Part shown: positions 1-8,804 of the stretch, one piece after another
How the letters are laid out: every line of letters starts with the position of its first letter
Position numbering within the stretch: the stretch's first letter is position 1
From: CAZNPH01 sp964574985
Lineage (GTDB): Bacteria; Bacteroidota; Bacteroidia; Bacteroidales; SM23-62
Reading direction: 5' to 3'
Assembly: GCA_964574985.1 (NCBI GenBank)
Contig: CAZNPH010000015.1
Span: 1-64,000 of the forward strand
Length of the DNA: 64,000 bases
Notes under the pieces: generated by a model
Told to the model about the DNA's origin: nothing
Databases searched by the model: none
What the model saw: the letters and a program-made list of their open reading frames with translations, nothing else
Program-made: the position numbers and the translations under genes

Positions 1-41
1 AAGGAATGGAGGGGGAAAAGAATCATTGATTCAACGACTTT

Positions 42-644
42 ATGGACAGACACTATTTAGAATACCTTTTTGATGACGAACAAAGGGAAGGATCTGGGTA
101 CTTTGGCATACGCGCCCCAGCTTTATTGGGATTTCCGGGATATGAACTTGTGCCTATGCTGGATAAGGAAAAAGCACTGATTACACTGGATAAAGCCTGG
201 GAGAGAAATAAAAACGGAGAGGGTATGATCACGTTTGTTGCCAACTGGTTTGCACTAACCGAAGCTTCATTTGGCCGTGGCAACAAATGCCTTGAAATAC
301 TTGAAAGAAATTTCCAATGTCTTGATGAAACAGGGGTTGCTCTTTATGAAGTAGAAAACAGGAATCCATATTTTCAAACCAGTTATGCTTCCTATATCCA
401 GGCCATCCTGTCCATGCTGGTGCAGTCCTACAATAATACAGCTCGCGTGTTTCCCGCTGTTCCCGAAACATGGAAAAATGTCAGGTTTTACAATGCGCGT
501 GTTGAAAATGGAGTGACGGTCAGTGGAGAATTAACTGATGGAAAAGTTAATAGAATTATCTATAAAAAGAATGGGAAGGCTATTTCAGATGAGACGCCAT
601 CTTCAAGTAGCAAAGGTAGCATGGAAAAAAAGAAAAATCTTTAA
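42..644 (+). pseudogene. C-terminal fragment of an (alpha/alpha)6-barrel glycoside hydrolase
   Basis: The 200 residues look like the C-terminal half of a GH95/GH65-like glycosidase. Helical-barrel sequence is followed by the segment YNNTARVFPAVPETW and a short beta-rich tail (residues ~135-180), which resembles the end of the 830-residue GH95-like protein elsewhere in this window. The frame has a TGA at 27-29, just upstream of the first ATG, and no other frame continues the homology, so the gene is either cut by a nonsense or frameshift lesion or runs off the window edge in a damaged state. The tail after residue ~185 is low-complexity (Ser then Lys rich). The substrate cannot be told. An IS21-like end lies shortly downstream, so the 3' flank may be rearranged. 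Confidence 0.5.
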
Positions 645-705
645 AATAAAGTACCCTTTCAACGCCATCCCTTTATCGGAAAGTTTAAGTGTAATCGGTA
701 AATAA

Positions 706-773
706 CAATGTACATTTTTTCGCAATCAGCAATGTACAAATTTTAGCAACTACCCATGCACAATTTTCAGCAA
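706..773. repeat. Orphan IS21-type terminal repeats
   Basis: Three related 19-20 bp units (706-725, 730-749, 755-773) are spaced 24-25 bp apart. Each carries a core like AATGTACA followed by a T-rich stretch and GCAA. IS21-family ends are built from such multiple transposase-binding repeats. These differ in sequence from the repeats of the complete IS21 that starts at 1081, so they look like the leftover end of a second, different IS21-type element. No associated istA/istB lies beside them. Confidence 0.5.
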
Positions 774-1022
774 ATAGTCCGAGATTGCGGGAGCAATATT
801 ACGATTAATGATAACAGTTAAAATGCAACGAAGTACCTTTGTCTAAATAAACAGAGGGAATGAGAATTCAGACCTTATCATTAATTGGTGCAGCAAAGCC
901 CAACAAATAGTGTAGGCATGTATGCTTTTAAATTACCTATTGGTGGCACTAAGACCCCTTATGATAGAATATCAAGGTTTTCAAAGTATACTGAACTCTC
1001 ACCCCTCATTAAAATCAATATT

Positions 1023-1080
1023 ATGACAAAGGTAATAAATCCAAATGCAGCAGGCATAGACATTTCGTCAAAAGAGCATT
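1023..1080 (+). pseudogene. N-terminal stub of an IS110-family transposase
   Basis: The first 19 codons read MTKVINPNAAGIDISSKEH, a typical start of IS110/IS1111-type DEDD transposases; the Asp of GIDIS corresponds to the first catalytic Asp. At 1081 the sequence becomes the terminal repeat of the IS21 element, and the reading frame runs on for 13 meaningless codons into the IS end. The rest of this transposase is not found on the other side of the IS21. Confidence 0.6.
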
Positions 1081-1331
1081 TGAGTATTTCGGAGTATACT
1101 GTACAACCGAATCCGGAGTAATATGTACATAGTGATTCCGGAGTATACTGTACATAACAAATAGGTCATTTTTTTTGTTAAAATTGAAATCGGCGGGTAA
1201 GCGCCAGCGTGTATCGGGGCTGCCATTCCGTCATATACTGTACATACTAATTTGGAGTTTAGTGTACAATAAACGACAAGGAAAATACAGATTGATTTAT
1301 GATTTTTATGCCTCACAAAAATCGAGGCAAA

Positions 1332-2891
1332 ATGGCAAACAAATCAATCAGTATGGTACAGGTAAAACGTATTATTCAGTTAAGAGCAGAGGGTGCAAGT
1401 AAATACAGAATCTCCAAGACTTTGGGACTTCACCGGACCACCCTTGAGGGCTATCTCAATAAATTAGAATCCACCGGAAAGAGTTATCAGGTTCTTCTTA
1501 AACACAGTGATCAGGAACTGGTCGATATTGTATACAAGGTATCGAATAGCGTTCAACCCGATGGCCGGTTAAAAGATCTTGAAAAGCAGTTTGAATATTT
1601 TCTGGAACAGTTGAGATATACCGGTGTTACCCGTAAAACACTTTGGGGGGAATATAAAGAAGCCTATCCTGAGGGATATGAATACACCCAGTTCTGTGAA
1701 CATTTTTCCAGGTATCTTCTTCGTACCAAAGCAACGATGCACTTTGAACATAGCCCGGGAGAATATCTCCAGATTGATTTTGCCGGCAAGCCTTTACATA
1801 TTGTTGATCGTCAAACGGGAGAAATAATACCATGTCCGGTGCTGGTCTGTGTGTTGCCTTTTAGTAATTATCCATATATCGAGGCGCTGCAATCGGCCAG
1901 ACAGGAACATCTGTTTGGCGGATTAAACCGGTGTGTGGAGTATTTTGGAGGAGTGACCCGCAATATTCTTGGCGATAATATGAAGCAGTTTGTCCTAAAG
2001 AATGAACGCTATGAGTTCAGGTTCTCGGAAATGGTCGACCAGTGGTCCGCACATTATGGCACCAACCTGATTGCCACTCGCCCAAAAATACCTAAGGATA
2101 AACCATCAGTAGAGAGCAATGTTTATATAGGATACCTGAGAATATATGCAAAGCTTCGAAAGGAAGTGTTTTACAGCCTTTTTGATTTGAATAAAAGAAT
2201 ACGGGAGCTCATCGAACAACACATCCATATGCCTTTTCAGAAAAAAAAAGGTCCCCGGCATGAATTATTTACACAACAGGAGAAACCCTTTTTGAAACCC
2301 CTTCCCGCGGAACCATTTATTGTCAAACACACCACTAAGGGAAAAGTCCAGATGAACTACCACGTAATCCTGGGAGAAGACAAGCATCAATACAGTGTCC
2401 ATTACAATTACATAGGGAATGACACCAAAATAATATATGATGAAGAAAACGTTGAAATTTTCATTGGTTTTGAACGCATAGCCATCCACAAGCGAGATTA
2501 CCGGAAGGGTGGCTACACAACTCTCGAGGAGCATATGCCAGAGCATCACCGCAGACATAAGGAAACCCTGGGCTGGGATGCAGAATTTTTTATATCTGTG
2601 GCCGAGAAAATTGGGGACTGTTCTGTCGAAGTCTTCAAGAAGGTACTTGCTTCCAGAGAATTTATCGAACAATCCTACCTATCCTGCAAGGGGCTGAAAA
2701 GACTCTCGGAAATTTATGGTCCGCAACGCTTTGAGGCAGCCTGTCAAAGGGCCCTGAGGGGAACAAGGGTGAACTATGGAATGATCAAAAACATATTGGA
2801 GAAGAACCTGGACAAACAGGTGGATCCCCAAGGAGAGTTGTTTAAAATACCCAGGCACGACAACATACGAGGAAAAGAATCCTATCAATAA
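1332..2891 (+). CDS. istA: IS21-family transposase IstA
   Basis: This is the DDE transposase of the IS21 element. The order is an N-terminal helix-turn-helix (VQVKRIIQLRAEGASKYRIS), an rve integrase core with the first Asp in QIDFAG, the second in GDNMKQ and the Glu in PSVESNV, and a C-terminal beta domain. Its length (about 519 residues) is normal for IstA. I chose the ATG at 1332 (MANKSIS) because a GAGG sequence sits just upstream; the frame is also open from an ATG at 1299. istB follows after about 34 bp. All three catalytic residues are present, so it is probably functional. Confidence 0.9.
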   Translation: MANKSISMVQVKRIIQLRAEGASKYRISKTLGLHRTTLEGYLNKLESTGKSYQVLLKHSDQELVDIVYKVSNSVQPDGRLKDLEKQFEYFLEQLRYTGVTRKTLWGEYKEAYPEGYEYTQFCEHFSRYLLRTKATMHFEHSPGEYLQIDFAGKPLHIVDRQTGEIIPCPVLVCVLPFSNYPYIEALQSARQEHLFGGLNRCVEYFGGVTRNILGDNMKQFVLKNERYEFRFSEMVDQWSAHYGTNLIATRPKIPKDKPSVESNVYIGYLRIYAKLRKEVFYSLFDLNKRIRELIEQHIHMPFQKKKGPRHELFTQQEKPFLKPLPAEPFIVKHTTKGKVQMNYHVILGEDKHQYSVHYNYIGNDTKIIYDEENVEIFIGFERIAIHKRDYRKGGYTTLEEHMPEHHRRHKETLGWDAEFFISVAEKIGDCSVEVFKKVLASREFIEQSYLSCKGLKRLSEIYGPQRFEAACQRALRGTRVNYGMIKNILEKNLDKQVDPQGELFKIPRHDNIRGKESYQ

Positions 2892-2925
2892 TCAAATATT
2901 TATTATTCACTTAAAATCGTAAAAC

Positions 2926-3651
2926 ATGAATACACAAATCACGCTGGATCACCTGGCACAATTAAAGCTGGATGGTATGCTACAGGCTTATCAGGGGGTA
3001 CTTGCCATGCCTGTACAAAGCCAGCCATCCATCAACCAATTTATGGCCCGCCTTGCGGAGGCTGAATTGCAGAGCCGGGCAAGAAAAAGAACAGAGATTT
3101 ACCTGCGTCAAGGTAAACTCCGTTATAATGCTATCCTGGAACAGGTGTACTGCAATGCAGAACGTAATCTCTCAAAAGAAAAACTCATGATGATAGCAGA
3201 TTGCAGTTTTATTGAGCGAGCAGAAAACCTGCTTATCACCGGAAAAACTGGCTGTGGGAAATCATATCTGGCATGTGCAATCGGAAGACAGGCTTGTACA
3301 TTGGGGTACCGTACTCTGTACTTTGGAATGAACCGATTCCTTGAGAAAATATCGCTCTCCAAGCTAGATGGAACCTATGTAAAATTGCTTAACCAGATTG
3401 ACAAAGCTCAACTGATTATTATCGATGACTTTGGATTGCATCCCCTGGATGGTGTTACTCGGCTGGCACTACTCCAAATACTGGAGGACCGGTATGGAAT
3501 CAAATCAACGATCATTACATCCCAGCTTCCGGTTGCAAAATTTTGGGAGTATATAGGGGAATCCAGCGTCGCCGATGCAATAATGGACAGATTGGCAGTA
3601 AATGCCCATCGTTTTGAATTAAAAGGAGACACACTCAGAAATAAAAAATAA
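2926..3651 (+). CDS. istB: IS21-family helper ATPase IstB
   Basis: IstB is a DnaC/AAA+-like ATPase that assembles on target DNA and activates IstA. The 241-residue protein has a Walker A motif (GKTGCGKS, residues ~106-113), a Walker B segment (LIIIDDFG, ~166-173) and the sensor region before the C-terminal helices. It lies just after istA inside the same IS and ends about 35 bp before the first right-end repeat. Length and motifs are normal for the family. Confidence 0.9.
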   Translation: MNTQITLDHLAQLKLDGMLQAYQGVLAMPVQSQPSINQFMARLAEAELQSRARKRTEIYLRQGKLRYNAILEQVYCNAERNLSKEKLMMIADCSFIERAENLLITGKTGCGKSYLACAIGRQACTLGYRTLYFGMNRFLEKISLSKLDGTYVKLLNQIDKAQLIIIDDFGLHPLDGVTRLALLQILEDRYGIKSTIITSQLPVAKFWEYIGESSVADAIMDRLAVNAHRFELKGDTLRNKK

Positions 3652-3735
3652 GTTATATTTGAATAGTAAATCAATCCCTATTTGGACTGTACAGTTTACT
3701 CCGAAACGGTATGTGCAGTTTGCCCGAAATAATCA

Positions 3736-4741
3736 GTTTGTACAGCTCATGCAACTGGGTAGCATCCAGATTATAACTGCTGATGTAACAAACATACTGG
3801 TAAACCGGTAATATTTCTTCCCGTCCAAGATAGGTAACCCGAACATATTCTTTTACGGTTCGCATAGCCTTCAATACACGTGGCTTTTCCCATCCATTTG
3901 CCTTATAGCTAAATGAACATATAGCAACACCCTTATTGTCAATTAGTTCAGTCCATACTTGTGACTCGAGTAACTTTTCCAGGTTCTTTAATTTTACCTT
4001 GACCAGGTAATCCCAGGAAAAGGATTCCAATAGGTCGAATAACTTCCCTGAGAAAAATCCGCTGTCTGCCCTGAAAAACACTTTCCTGACATTCCGCGGC
4101 AGACTGGATTGCACTTCCTTTAAGAATTCAACAACACCATTGGCTGTATAGGCTGATCCCGTCCTGAACCAGGTGTGGTAAAGCAGTTTTATCTCGCTCA
4201 CAAAAACCAGCAGCGGGTGATAGCTTTTGGCCCCTTTCTTTGTCGTATTAAAGCCCTTATCAGCTCCCTCCTGGTTGCCACAAACAGATTTTACGGTGGA
4301 ATCGGCATCCAGTGTAATGCTTTCCAGTTTGCTTTCACGGACCCACCGGGCGTTTCTTGACAGCAAGAACATTTGCAGCTTACGTGCACCGTTTTGCCCC
4401 AGGCTCTTCAATGTGGAGGATATGGCGTTCTCGTTTATTGCTTTGTCCAGTCTCAACAATGCCTTCACCAACCCGTCACCGCTAAAAGCAGCAATCCTTT
4501 AAATCCGGCTTATCCCGCTGATCGAGGCCAGTGTGATTGCCATCAATACCTGGTTGACACCAAACTTTGTTGCATTGTACCACTCGGTTGGGAACGATGA
4601 GCTGATATATCTTACTATGTTTTGGCGGTTCATATATTTGGCTACTGTATTGAGTCCTGAATATTTTGTGATGTTACTTCCTGTAAATGAGGACTTAACA
4701 ACTTTTGATTGGTTTTTTAACTTCTTTTTTGTATTTTTCAT
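3736..4741 (-). pseudogene. IS1380-family transposase, nonsense-mutated and truncated by IS21
   Basis: Read on the minus strand, residues from 4741 down match IS1380-type transposases: an N-terminal part with MAITLASISGISRI, then TLDADSTVKSVCGNQEGA (first DDE Asp), VFFRADSGFF (second Asp) and an LDATQLHELY region near the C-terminus. A TAA at 4499-4501 interrupts the frame, which resumes unchanged as RIAAFSGDGLVKAL, so this is a nonsense mutation rather than a frameshift. The 3' end is replaced by the IS21 right end at 3735, which supplies 19 foreign codons and a TGA at 3671-3673. The catalytic Glu region and C-terminus are lost, so it is certainly inactive. Confidence 0.85.
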
Positions 4742-4838
4742 CTGGAAGGTGATGTTTTTTTGCTGTTATTTTTTAGTTTAACACTTTGAATATAAGTAAA
4801 ATATATCACCTTTCCTATTTTTTATTTTAAATTTTTAA

Positions 4839-4934
4839 GTAGCAGGTAAATCAGAGATTGAATTTGCAGAAAATATTAAATTACCAGAGATGTCTGAATT
4901 AATTCAAGTTGATTTAAAGGATGAGAACAAATAA
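4839..4934 (+). pseudogene. C-terminal remnant of an unknown protein
   Basis: After a TAA at 4836-4838 the frame reads 31 codons with ordinary amino acid composition (VAGKSEIEFAENI...DLKDENK) and stops at TAA 4932-4934. It looks like the tail of a gene whose upstream part was removed by the IS1380-like element beside it. No family is recognisable from so short a piece, and the reading frame could be chance. Confidence 0.3.
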
Positions 4935-5050
4935 GCCATCCCTGAAAGCCATACACATTTGCAATTCGCACATCCCATCGCTTAGCCTAAAATTGCAAAA
5001 GAGTATGGCTCGCCACCGCGCTGACAAACAGATTGGTGCCAGGAAAGCCC

Positions 5051-5187
5051 AGCCCATAACATGCGGTCATACGCAATACGGGGAATACAGCGTAATTCAA
5101 CGTCTGTGGCTCGTTTCAGCCTCTCTGCATCTTGATAAGGAAGTGGCTTCGAAATCCCGTACTGCGCATACCGCTGTCCGTTGGCAA
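5051..5187. repeat. attC-like long imperfect inverted repeat, site 1
   Basis: The arms are 5051-5088 (GCCCATAACATGCGGTCATA then CGCAATACGGGG) and 5153-5187 (ATCCCGTACTGCGCATACCG then CTGTCCGTTGGCA). Reverse-complemented, the first arm aligns to the second with several mismatches. The centre contains GTGGCTCGT and GGCTTCGAAATCCCG, both shared with the repeat at 15716-15846. Architecture, with outer ends near AAC and GTT, resembles integron attC sites, but the outer box does not exactly fit GTTRRRY. No integron integrase is present in the window. Confidence 0.4.
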
Positions 5188-5336
5188 CAATAGCCCGCAA
5201 GACACTGAAGTACTCCGTTGACAGTGACGGAGAAAAAAATAAAAATATAAAATGACGACTTGGAAAACATTACGACTTGACCGACAAACAGCGACTCCTT
5301 TGACAGTTACGACTGACTGGAAAGAGAATAAAAAAA

Positions 5337-5366
5337 GAAGGTCGATCCTTCGGAGGTTTTTTGTTT
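5337..5366. terminator. Possible intrinsic terminator
   Basis: The stem GAAGG/CCTTC with loop TCGAT is preceded by a run of seven A and followed, after GGAGG, by a run of six T. It could end transcription in either direction across the gene-free stretch upstream of the restriction enzyme. The stem is short and the T-run is not immediately adjacent, so the call is weak. Confidence 0.3.
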
Positions 5367-5379
5367 TCTGCCAGCACAC

Positions 5380-5446
5380 GGTAAGCACATCCCGCAAATC
5401 GCACATGCCAACCGCTCAAAGCCAAAATTTGCGGGAAGAGCTTACC
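5380..5446. repeat. 20-bp inverted repeat upstream of the restriction-modification gene
   Basis: The arms 5380-5399 (GGTAAGCACATCCCGCAAAT) and 5427-5446 (ATTTGCGGGAAGAGCTTACC) are complementary at 18 of 20 positions, with a 27-bp spacer. A transcript would form a strong hairpin ending about 50 bp before the ATG at 5497. It may be an operator, a leader structure, or another cassette recombination-type site. Confidence 0.6.
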
Positions 5447-5496
5447 CTTGCTCCCACACAGAGAATTAAATTTGAGACTTTATTACAAACTGGATT

Positions 5497-8352
5497 ATGC
5501 AGTTGACAAAAGAACAGGCGTATGAAAAAATAAAAGGACTTGTAGAGCGGTTCAGCGAATACTTTGAAGAATACAAGCGCAACGGCTACAACGAGCATCA
5601 GACACGGGTGGACTACATTAACCCGTTTTTCAAAGCCCTTGGTTGGGACATGGACAACTCACAGGGACACGCAGAAGCATATAGGGAAGTCATTCACGAA
5701 GACAAAGTAAAAGTAGGAAGTGCTACAAAAGCACCGGACTATGGTTTTACACTTTACGGACAACGAAAATTCTTTGTTGACGCGAAGAAGCCATTCGTAA
5801 ATATCAAAAGCGACATTGCACCAGCTTATCAGGTTCGTAGATATGGTTGGAGTGCCAAAGTTCCTATTTCCATCGTTACAGACTTTGAAGAATTTTCTAT
5901 TTATGATTGTACCAAGAAACCCAAAACAAAAGACAAGGCATCCGTTTCACGTATCAAGTACCTGACTTTTGACCAGTACCTTGACGAGTTTGATTTTATT
6001 TGGGACGTTTTTGCCAAAGAAAACCTGCCTAAAGGTCGTTTTGACAAGTATGTACAAAGCGACACTGCCAAAAAAGGAACGGCAACCGTTGATGATGAAT
6101 TCCTAAAATCCATTGAGGAATGGCGAAGGTATTTGGCTACAACTATTGCACTACGAAACAAAACGCTCAACGAAGATGAAGTAAACTACGCAGTTCAGAA
6201 AACCATTGACCGCATTGTCTTTCTACGCATGTGTGAGGATAGAGGTGTAGAACAATATGGAGAACTCAAAAAGGCAGCCGAAAAGGGAGACGTTTACGAA
6301 AACCTGTTCCGGCTTTACCGCATTGCGGACGACAAATACAATTCCGGTCTGTTCTACTTCAAAGAGGACAGAATTACATCTGACCTCACCATTGACAACA
6401 AGGTTTTAAAGACCATCATCAAAGAACTGTACTATCCTCACTGCGAATACGAATTTTCTGTAATGCCTGCCGATATTCTCGGAAGCGTTTACGAGCGGTT
6501 TCTCGGCAAGACTATCCGGTTGACCAAAGCACACAGCGCAAAAATTGAGGAAAAACCGGAAGTGCGAAAAGCCGGTGGGGTTTACTACACACCCAAATAC
6601 GTTGTGGATTACATCGTGCAAAACACGGTAGGCAAACTCGTTGAAGGCAAAACGCCAAAACAAGTTGAGAAAATCAAAATCTGCGACCCGGCCTGCGGTT
6701 CCGGCTCCTTTCTCATTGGCGCCTATTACCATTTGCTGGACTGGCATCTGCAGTACTACACGGATAATCCACCGAAAAAGAAAAAGGACAACCCGTTGAC
6801 ACCGGACGGGAACCTGACCACTGCTGAGAAAAAACGCATCCTCCTCAACAACATCTTTGGTGTTGACATAGACGCACAAGCGGTAGAAGTAACCAAATTA
6901 AATTTGTTGCTTAAAGCCCTTGAAGGCGAAACACAGGCATCCATAAGCTACCAGACACGATTATTCCATGAGCGGGTTTTGCCGAACCTGAACCAAAACA
7001 TCAAATGCGGAAACTCATTAATTGGACATGACTTTTACGATAATCAAATTGACCTATTCCCGGAGCAAATCAAGAAGATTAACGCCTTTGAGTGGGAACA
7101 AGGATTTTCGGACATTTTTAAGGCAGGTGGATTTGACGCAATTATCGGTAATCCGCCTTGGGTTGACATAAAAGGTTTAGACCCAATTCAGGTTGACCAT
7201 TATTTCGAGAAATATCAAACAGCCTCTAACCGCATAAACTTATACGCCCTTTTTGTTGAACGTTCTTTGCAAATCCTAAAAGACAAAGGACATTTCGGAT
7301 TTATTATTCCCAACTCAATCCTGTATCAGAGTTCTTACGAGAAAATACGCCAAATAATTCTGAAAGATTTTTACATGCCTTGCCTTGTGCGCATGCCGGA
7401 CAATACGTTTGCCGGAGTTAAAGCAGAATCGCTGATTTTGACTATCCAGAAGAAGAAAAGCAGAAACCAGAAAACGTCTTGCATAATCTACGACCGGAAA
7501 GAAACCATTTCGTCTATCTCTACTGAAAACGCTACTGACTACAGGGAGGTTGACCAAAATAAATGGAAAGACAATGCTTATTCAGCATTTGACATTTTTA
7601 CTGATGAGAATGTGTTTCAATTGCTGCGGAAAATAGAAAAAGACAAAATTACTCTTGAGTCAATTTGTGATTTCACTTTAGGCGTTACACCTTACGACAA
7701 GTACAAAGGGCATTCACAGGAGCAGATAAAGAACAAGGTCTTTCACGCAGACCATAAGAAAGATGACACATTTAAACCTCTCTTGGCAGGCGCTGATGTT
7801 ACACGGTATGTCGTCAATTGGAGCGAGAAAAAATATTTAAGCTATGGCGACTGGCTTGGTGCTCCAAGAGAGAAGCGATTTTTTACACGTCCAAAAATAC
7901 TTATTAGGCAGATTGTAAGCGGGAATCCTTTGCGAATTTATGCCGGCTACACGGACAAAGAGTATTACAATACACAATCCATTTTCAACATCATCCTGAA
8001 AGATAATACGGAGTATGACATAAAGTTCCTGCTTGCTATCCTGAACTCAAAGCTGATGAACTTTTATCATTCAAATAAATACTTGGATTTGTCGAAAAAC
8101 CTGTTTCAGAAAATCCTGATTCAGAATTGCAAGAAATTCCCTATCCCTGAACAGAGCAGCAATGGAAAGGAAATAATCAAGCTCGTTGACAATCTCCTAA
8201 AACTGAATGACCAGTTACAAACAACCAAGCTGGAAACACAACGGCAACAAATTCAGCGCACCATTGACCATACTGAGCGGAAAATGGACGAATTGGTTTA
8301 TGAGCTTTATGGGTTGAGTAAAGAAGAAATTGAAATAATTGAAAAGAAATAA
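5497..8352 (+). CDS. Type IIG (Eco57I-like) restriction-modification enzyme
   Basis: This is a single polypeptide of 951 residues combining endonuclease, N6-adenine methyltransferase and target recognition. N-terminal residues ~20-130 contain a nuclease-like core with PDYGF followed by FFVDAKKP, a variant PD-(D/E)xK arrangement. The methyltransferase follows: motif I DPACGSGSFLIGAY (about residue 402 onward) and catalytic motif IV NPPW (IIGNPPWVD, about residue 550). A C-terminal specificity-like region ends in a coiled coil (~890-945). It stands alone, without a separate specificity or restriction gene, and overlaps the next gene at TAATG, so the two are translationally coupled. No frameshift or missing methylase motif is visible. 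The recognition sequence cannot be inferred. Confidence 0.85.
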   Translation: MQLTKEQAYEKIKGLVERFSEYFEEYKRNGYNEHQTRVDYINPFFKALGWDMDNSQGHAEAYREVIHEDKVKVGSATKAPDYGFTLYGQRKFFVDAKKPFVNIKSDIAPAYQVRRYGWSAKVPISIVTDFEEFSIYDCTKKPKTKDKASVSRIKYLTFDQYLDEFDFIWDVFAKENLPKGRFDKYVQSDTAKKGTATVDDEFLKSIEEWRRYLATTIALRNKTLNEDEVNYAVQKTIDRIVFLRMCEDRGVEQYGELKKAAEKGDVYENLFRLYRIADDKYNSGLFYFKEDRITSDLTIDNKVLKTIIKELYYPHCEYEFSVMPADILGSVYERFLGKTIRLTKAHSAKIEEKPEVRKAGGVYYTPKYVVDYIVQNTVGKLVEGKTPKQVEKIKICDPACGSGSFLIGAYYHLLDWHLQYYTDNPPKKKKDNPLTPDGNLTTAEKKRILLNNIFGVDIDAQAVEVTKLNLLLKALEGETQASISYQTRLFHERVLPNLNQNIKCGNSLIGHDFYDNQIDLFPEQIKKINAFEWEQGFSDIFKAGGFDAIIGNPPWVDIKGLDPIQVDHYFEKYQTASNRINLYALFVERSLQILKDKGHFGFIIPNSILYQSSYEKIRQIILKDFYMPCLVRMPDNTFAGVKAESLILTIQKKKSRNQKTSCIIYDRKETISSISTENATDYREVDQNKWKDNAYSAFDIFTDENVFQLLRKIEKDKITLESICDFTLGVTPYDKYKGHSQEQIKNKVFHADHKKDDTFKPLLAGADVTRYVVNWSEKKYLSYGDWLGAPREKRFFTRPKILIRQIVSGNPLRIYAGYTDKEYYNTQSIFNIILKDNTEYDIKFLLAILNSKLMNFYHSNKYLDLSKNLFQKILIQNCKKFPIPEQSSNGKEIIKLVDNLLKLNDQLQTTKLETQRQQIQRTIDHTERKMDELVYELYGLSKEEIEIIEKK

Positions 8353-8804
8353 TGGAACTATTAGAAAAACTTGCACCCACAATACTTGTAATAGCTGCTG
8401 GTTTCGTGACTTGGTTTTTGAAAGACAAATCGGAAAAACTAAGACTTCAACGTGAGAAACTAATTGAAGAAAAAAGAGGCAATTATGAGAAAATTTTAGA
8501 ACCGATAATCCGTTCATTCTCTGGAATTAATAATGCATCCGAAATGCAGAAGGCAATTAAGCAAGTTCAGTCTTATGACTACAAAAAATCAGCCTTTCAA
8601 CTAATGCTTTTCGGTTCTGACAATGTCGTGAAAGCATATAATGATTATTTCCAATATTTATACAATAATGAAAATAACATGAAAGCAGAGGAAATGCTTA
8701 AGCAATTAGGGAAAGTAATTCTTGAAATAAGAAAGGATTTGGGTAATAAAAAGACTATGCTCAAAGAGTTGGACATGCTTAGGTTTATAATAAAGGATCT
8801 CTAG
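8352..8804 (+). CDS. Small membrane-anchored protein coupled to the R-M enzyme
   Basis: The protein has 150 residues, with one N-terminal membrane segment (LAPTILVIAAGFVTWFL), then a charged helical coiled-coil region (KLRLQREKLIEEK) and a soluble helical domain. I do not recognise a named family; similar single-TM helical proteins accompany defence genes in many bacteria. Its ATG shares a base with the stop of the restriction enzyme, arguing for joint expression. The stop codon TAG (8802-8804) is the first three bases of the IS4 element that begins at 8802, so the natural C-terminus, probably a few residues longer, has been replaced. Confidence 0.6.
   Translation: MELLEKLAPTILVIAAGFVTWFLKDKSEKLRLQREKLIEEKRGNYEKILEPIIRSFSGINNASEMQKAIKQVQSYDYKKSAFQLMLFGSDNVVKAYNDYFQYLYNNENNMKAEEMLKQLGKVILEIRKDLGNKKTMLKELDMLRFIIKDL

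Larger units (their letters stand above)
1081..3735. mobile_element. IS21-family insertion sequence, complete
   Basis: The ends are imperfect inverted repeats starting 5'-TG: the left begins TGAGTATTTCGGAGTATAC and the right, read inward, begins TGATTATTTCGGGCAAAC. Further copies of the motif (consensus near GGAGTATACTGTACAT) lie at 1087-1105, 1113-1130, 1137-1154, 1227-1244 and 1253-1268 on the left, and inverted at 3686-3704 and 3711-3735 on the right. Multiple terminal repeats of this kind are characteristic of IS21. It carries istA and istB in order. No direct duplication of the target is visible: the left flank ends GCATT and the right flank begins GTTTG. Confidence 0.88.

Noticed and set aside
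706..1268. CRISPR array
   Set aside because: The short repeats here are spaced about 25 bp apart with no unique spacers and match IS21 terminal repeats.
3671..4741. Programmed frameshift or stop recoding to explain the split IS1380 transposase
   Set aside because: Both parts are in the same frame separated by a TAA, no slippery run is present, and the 3' end is lost anyway.
4921..5193. A 90-codon plus-strand open frame between the IS1380 piece and the R-M gene
   Set aside because: It runs through the attC-like inverted repeat, has odd composition and no recognisable domain; it is most likely chance.
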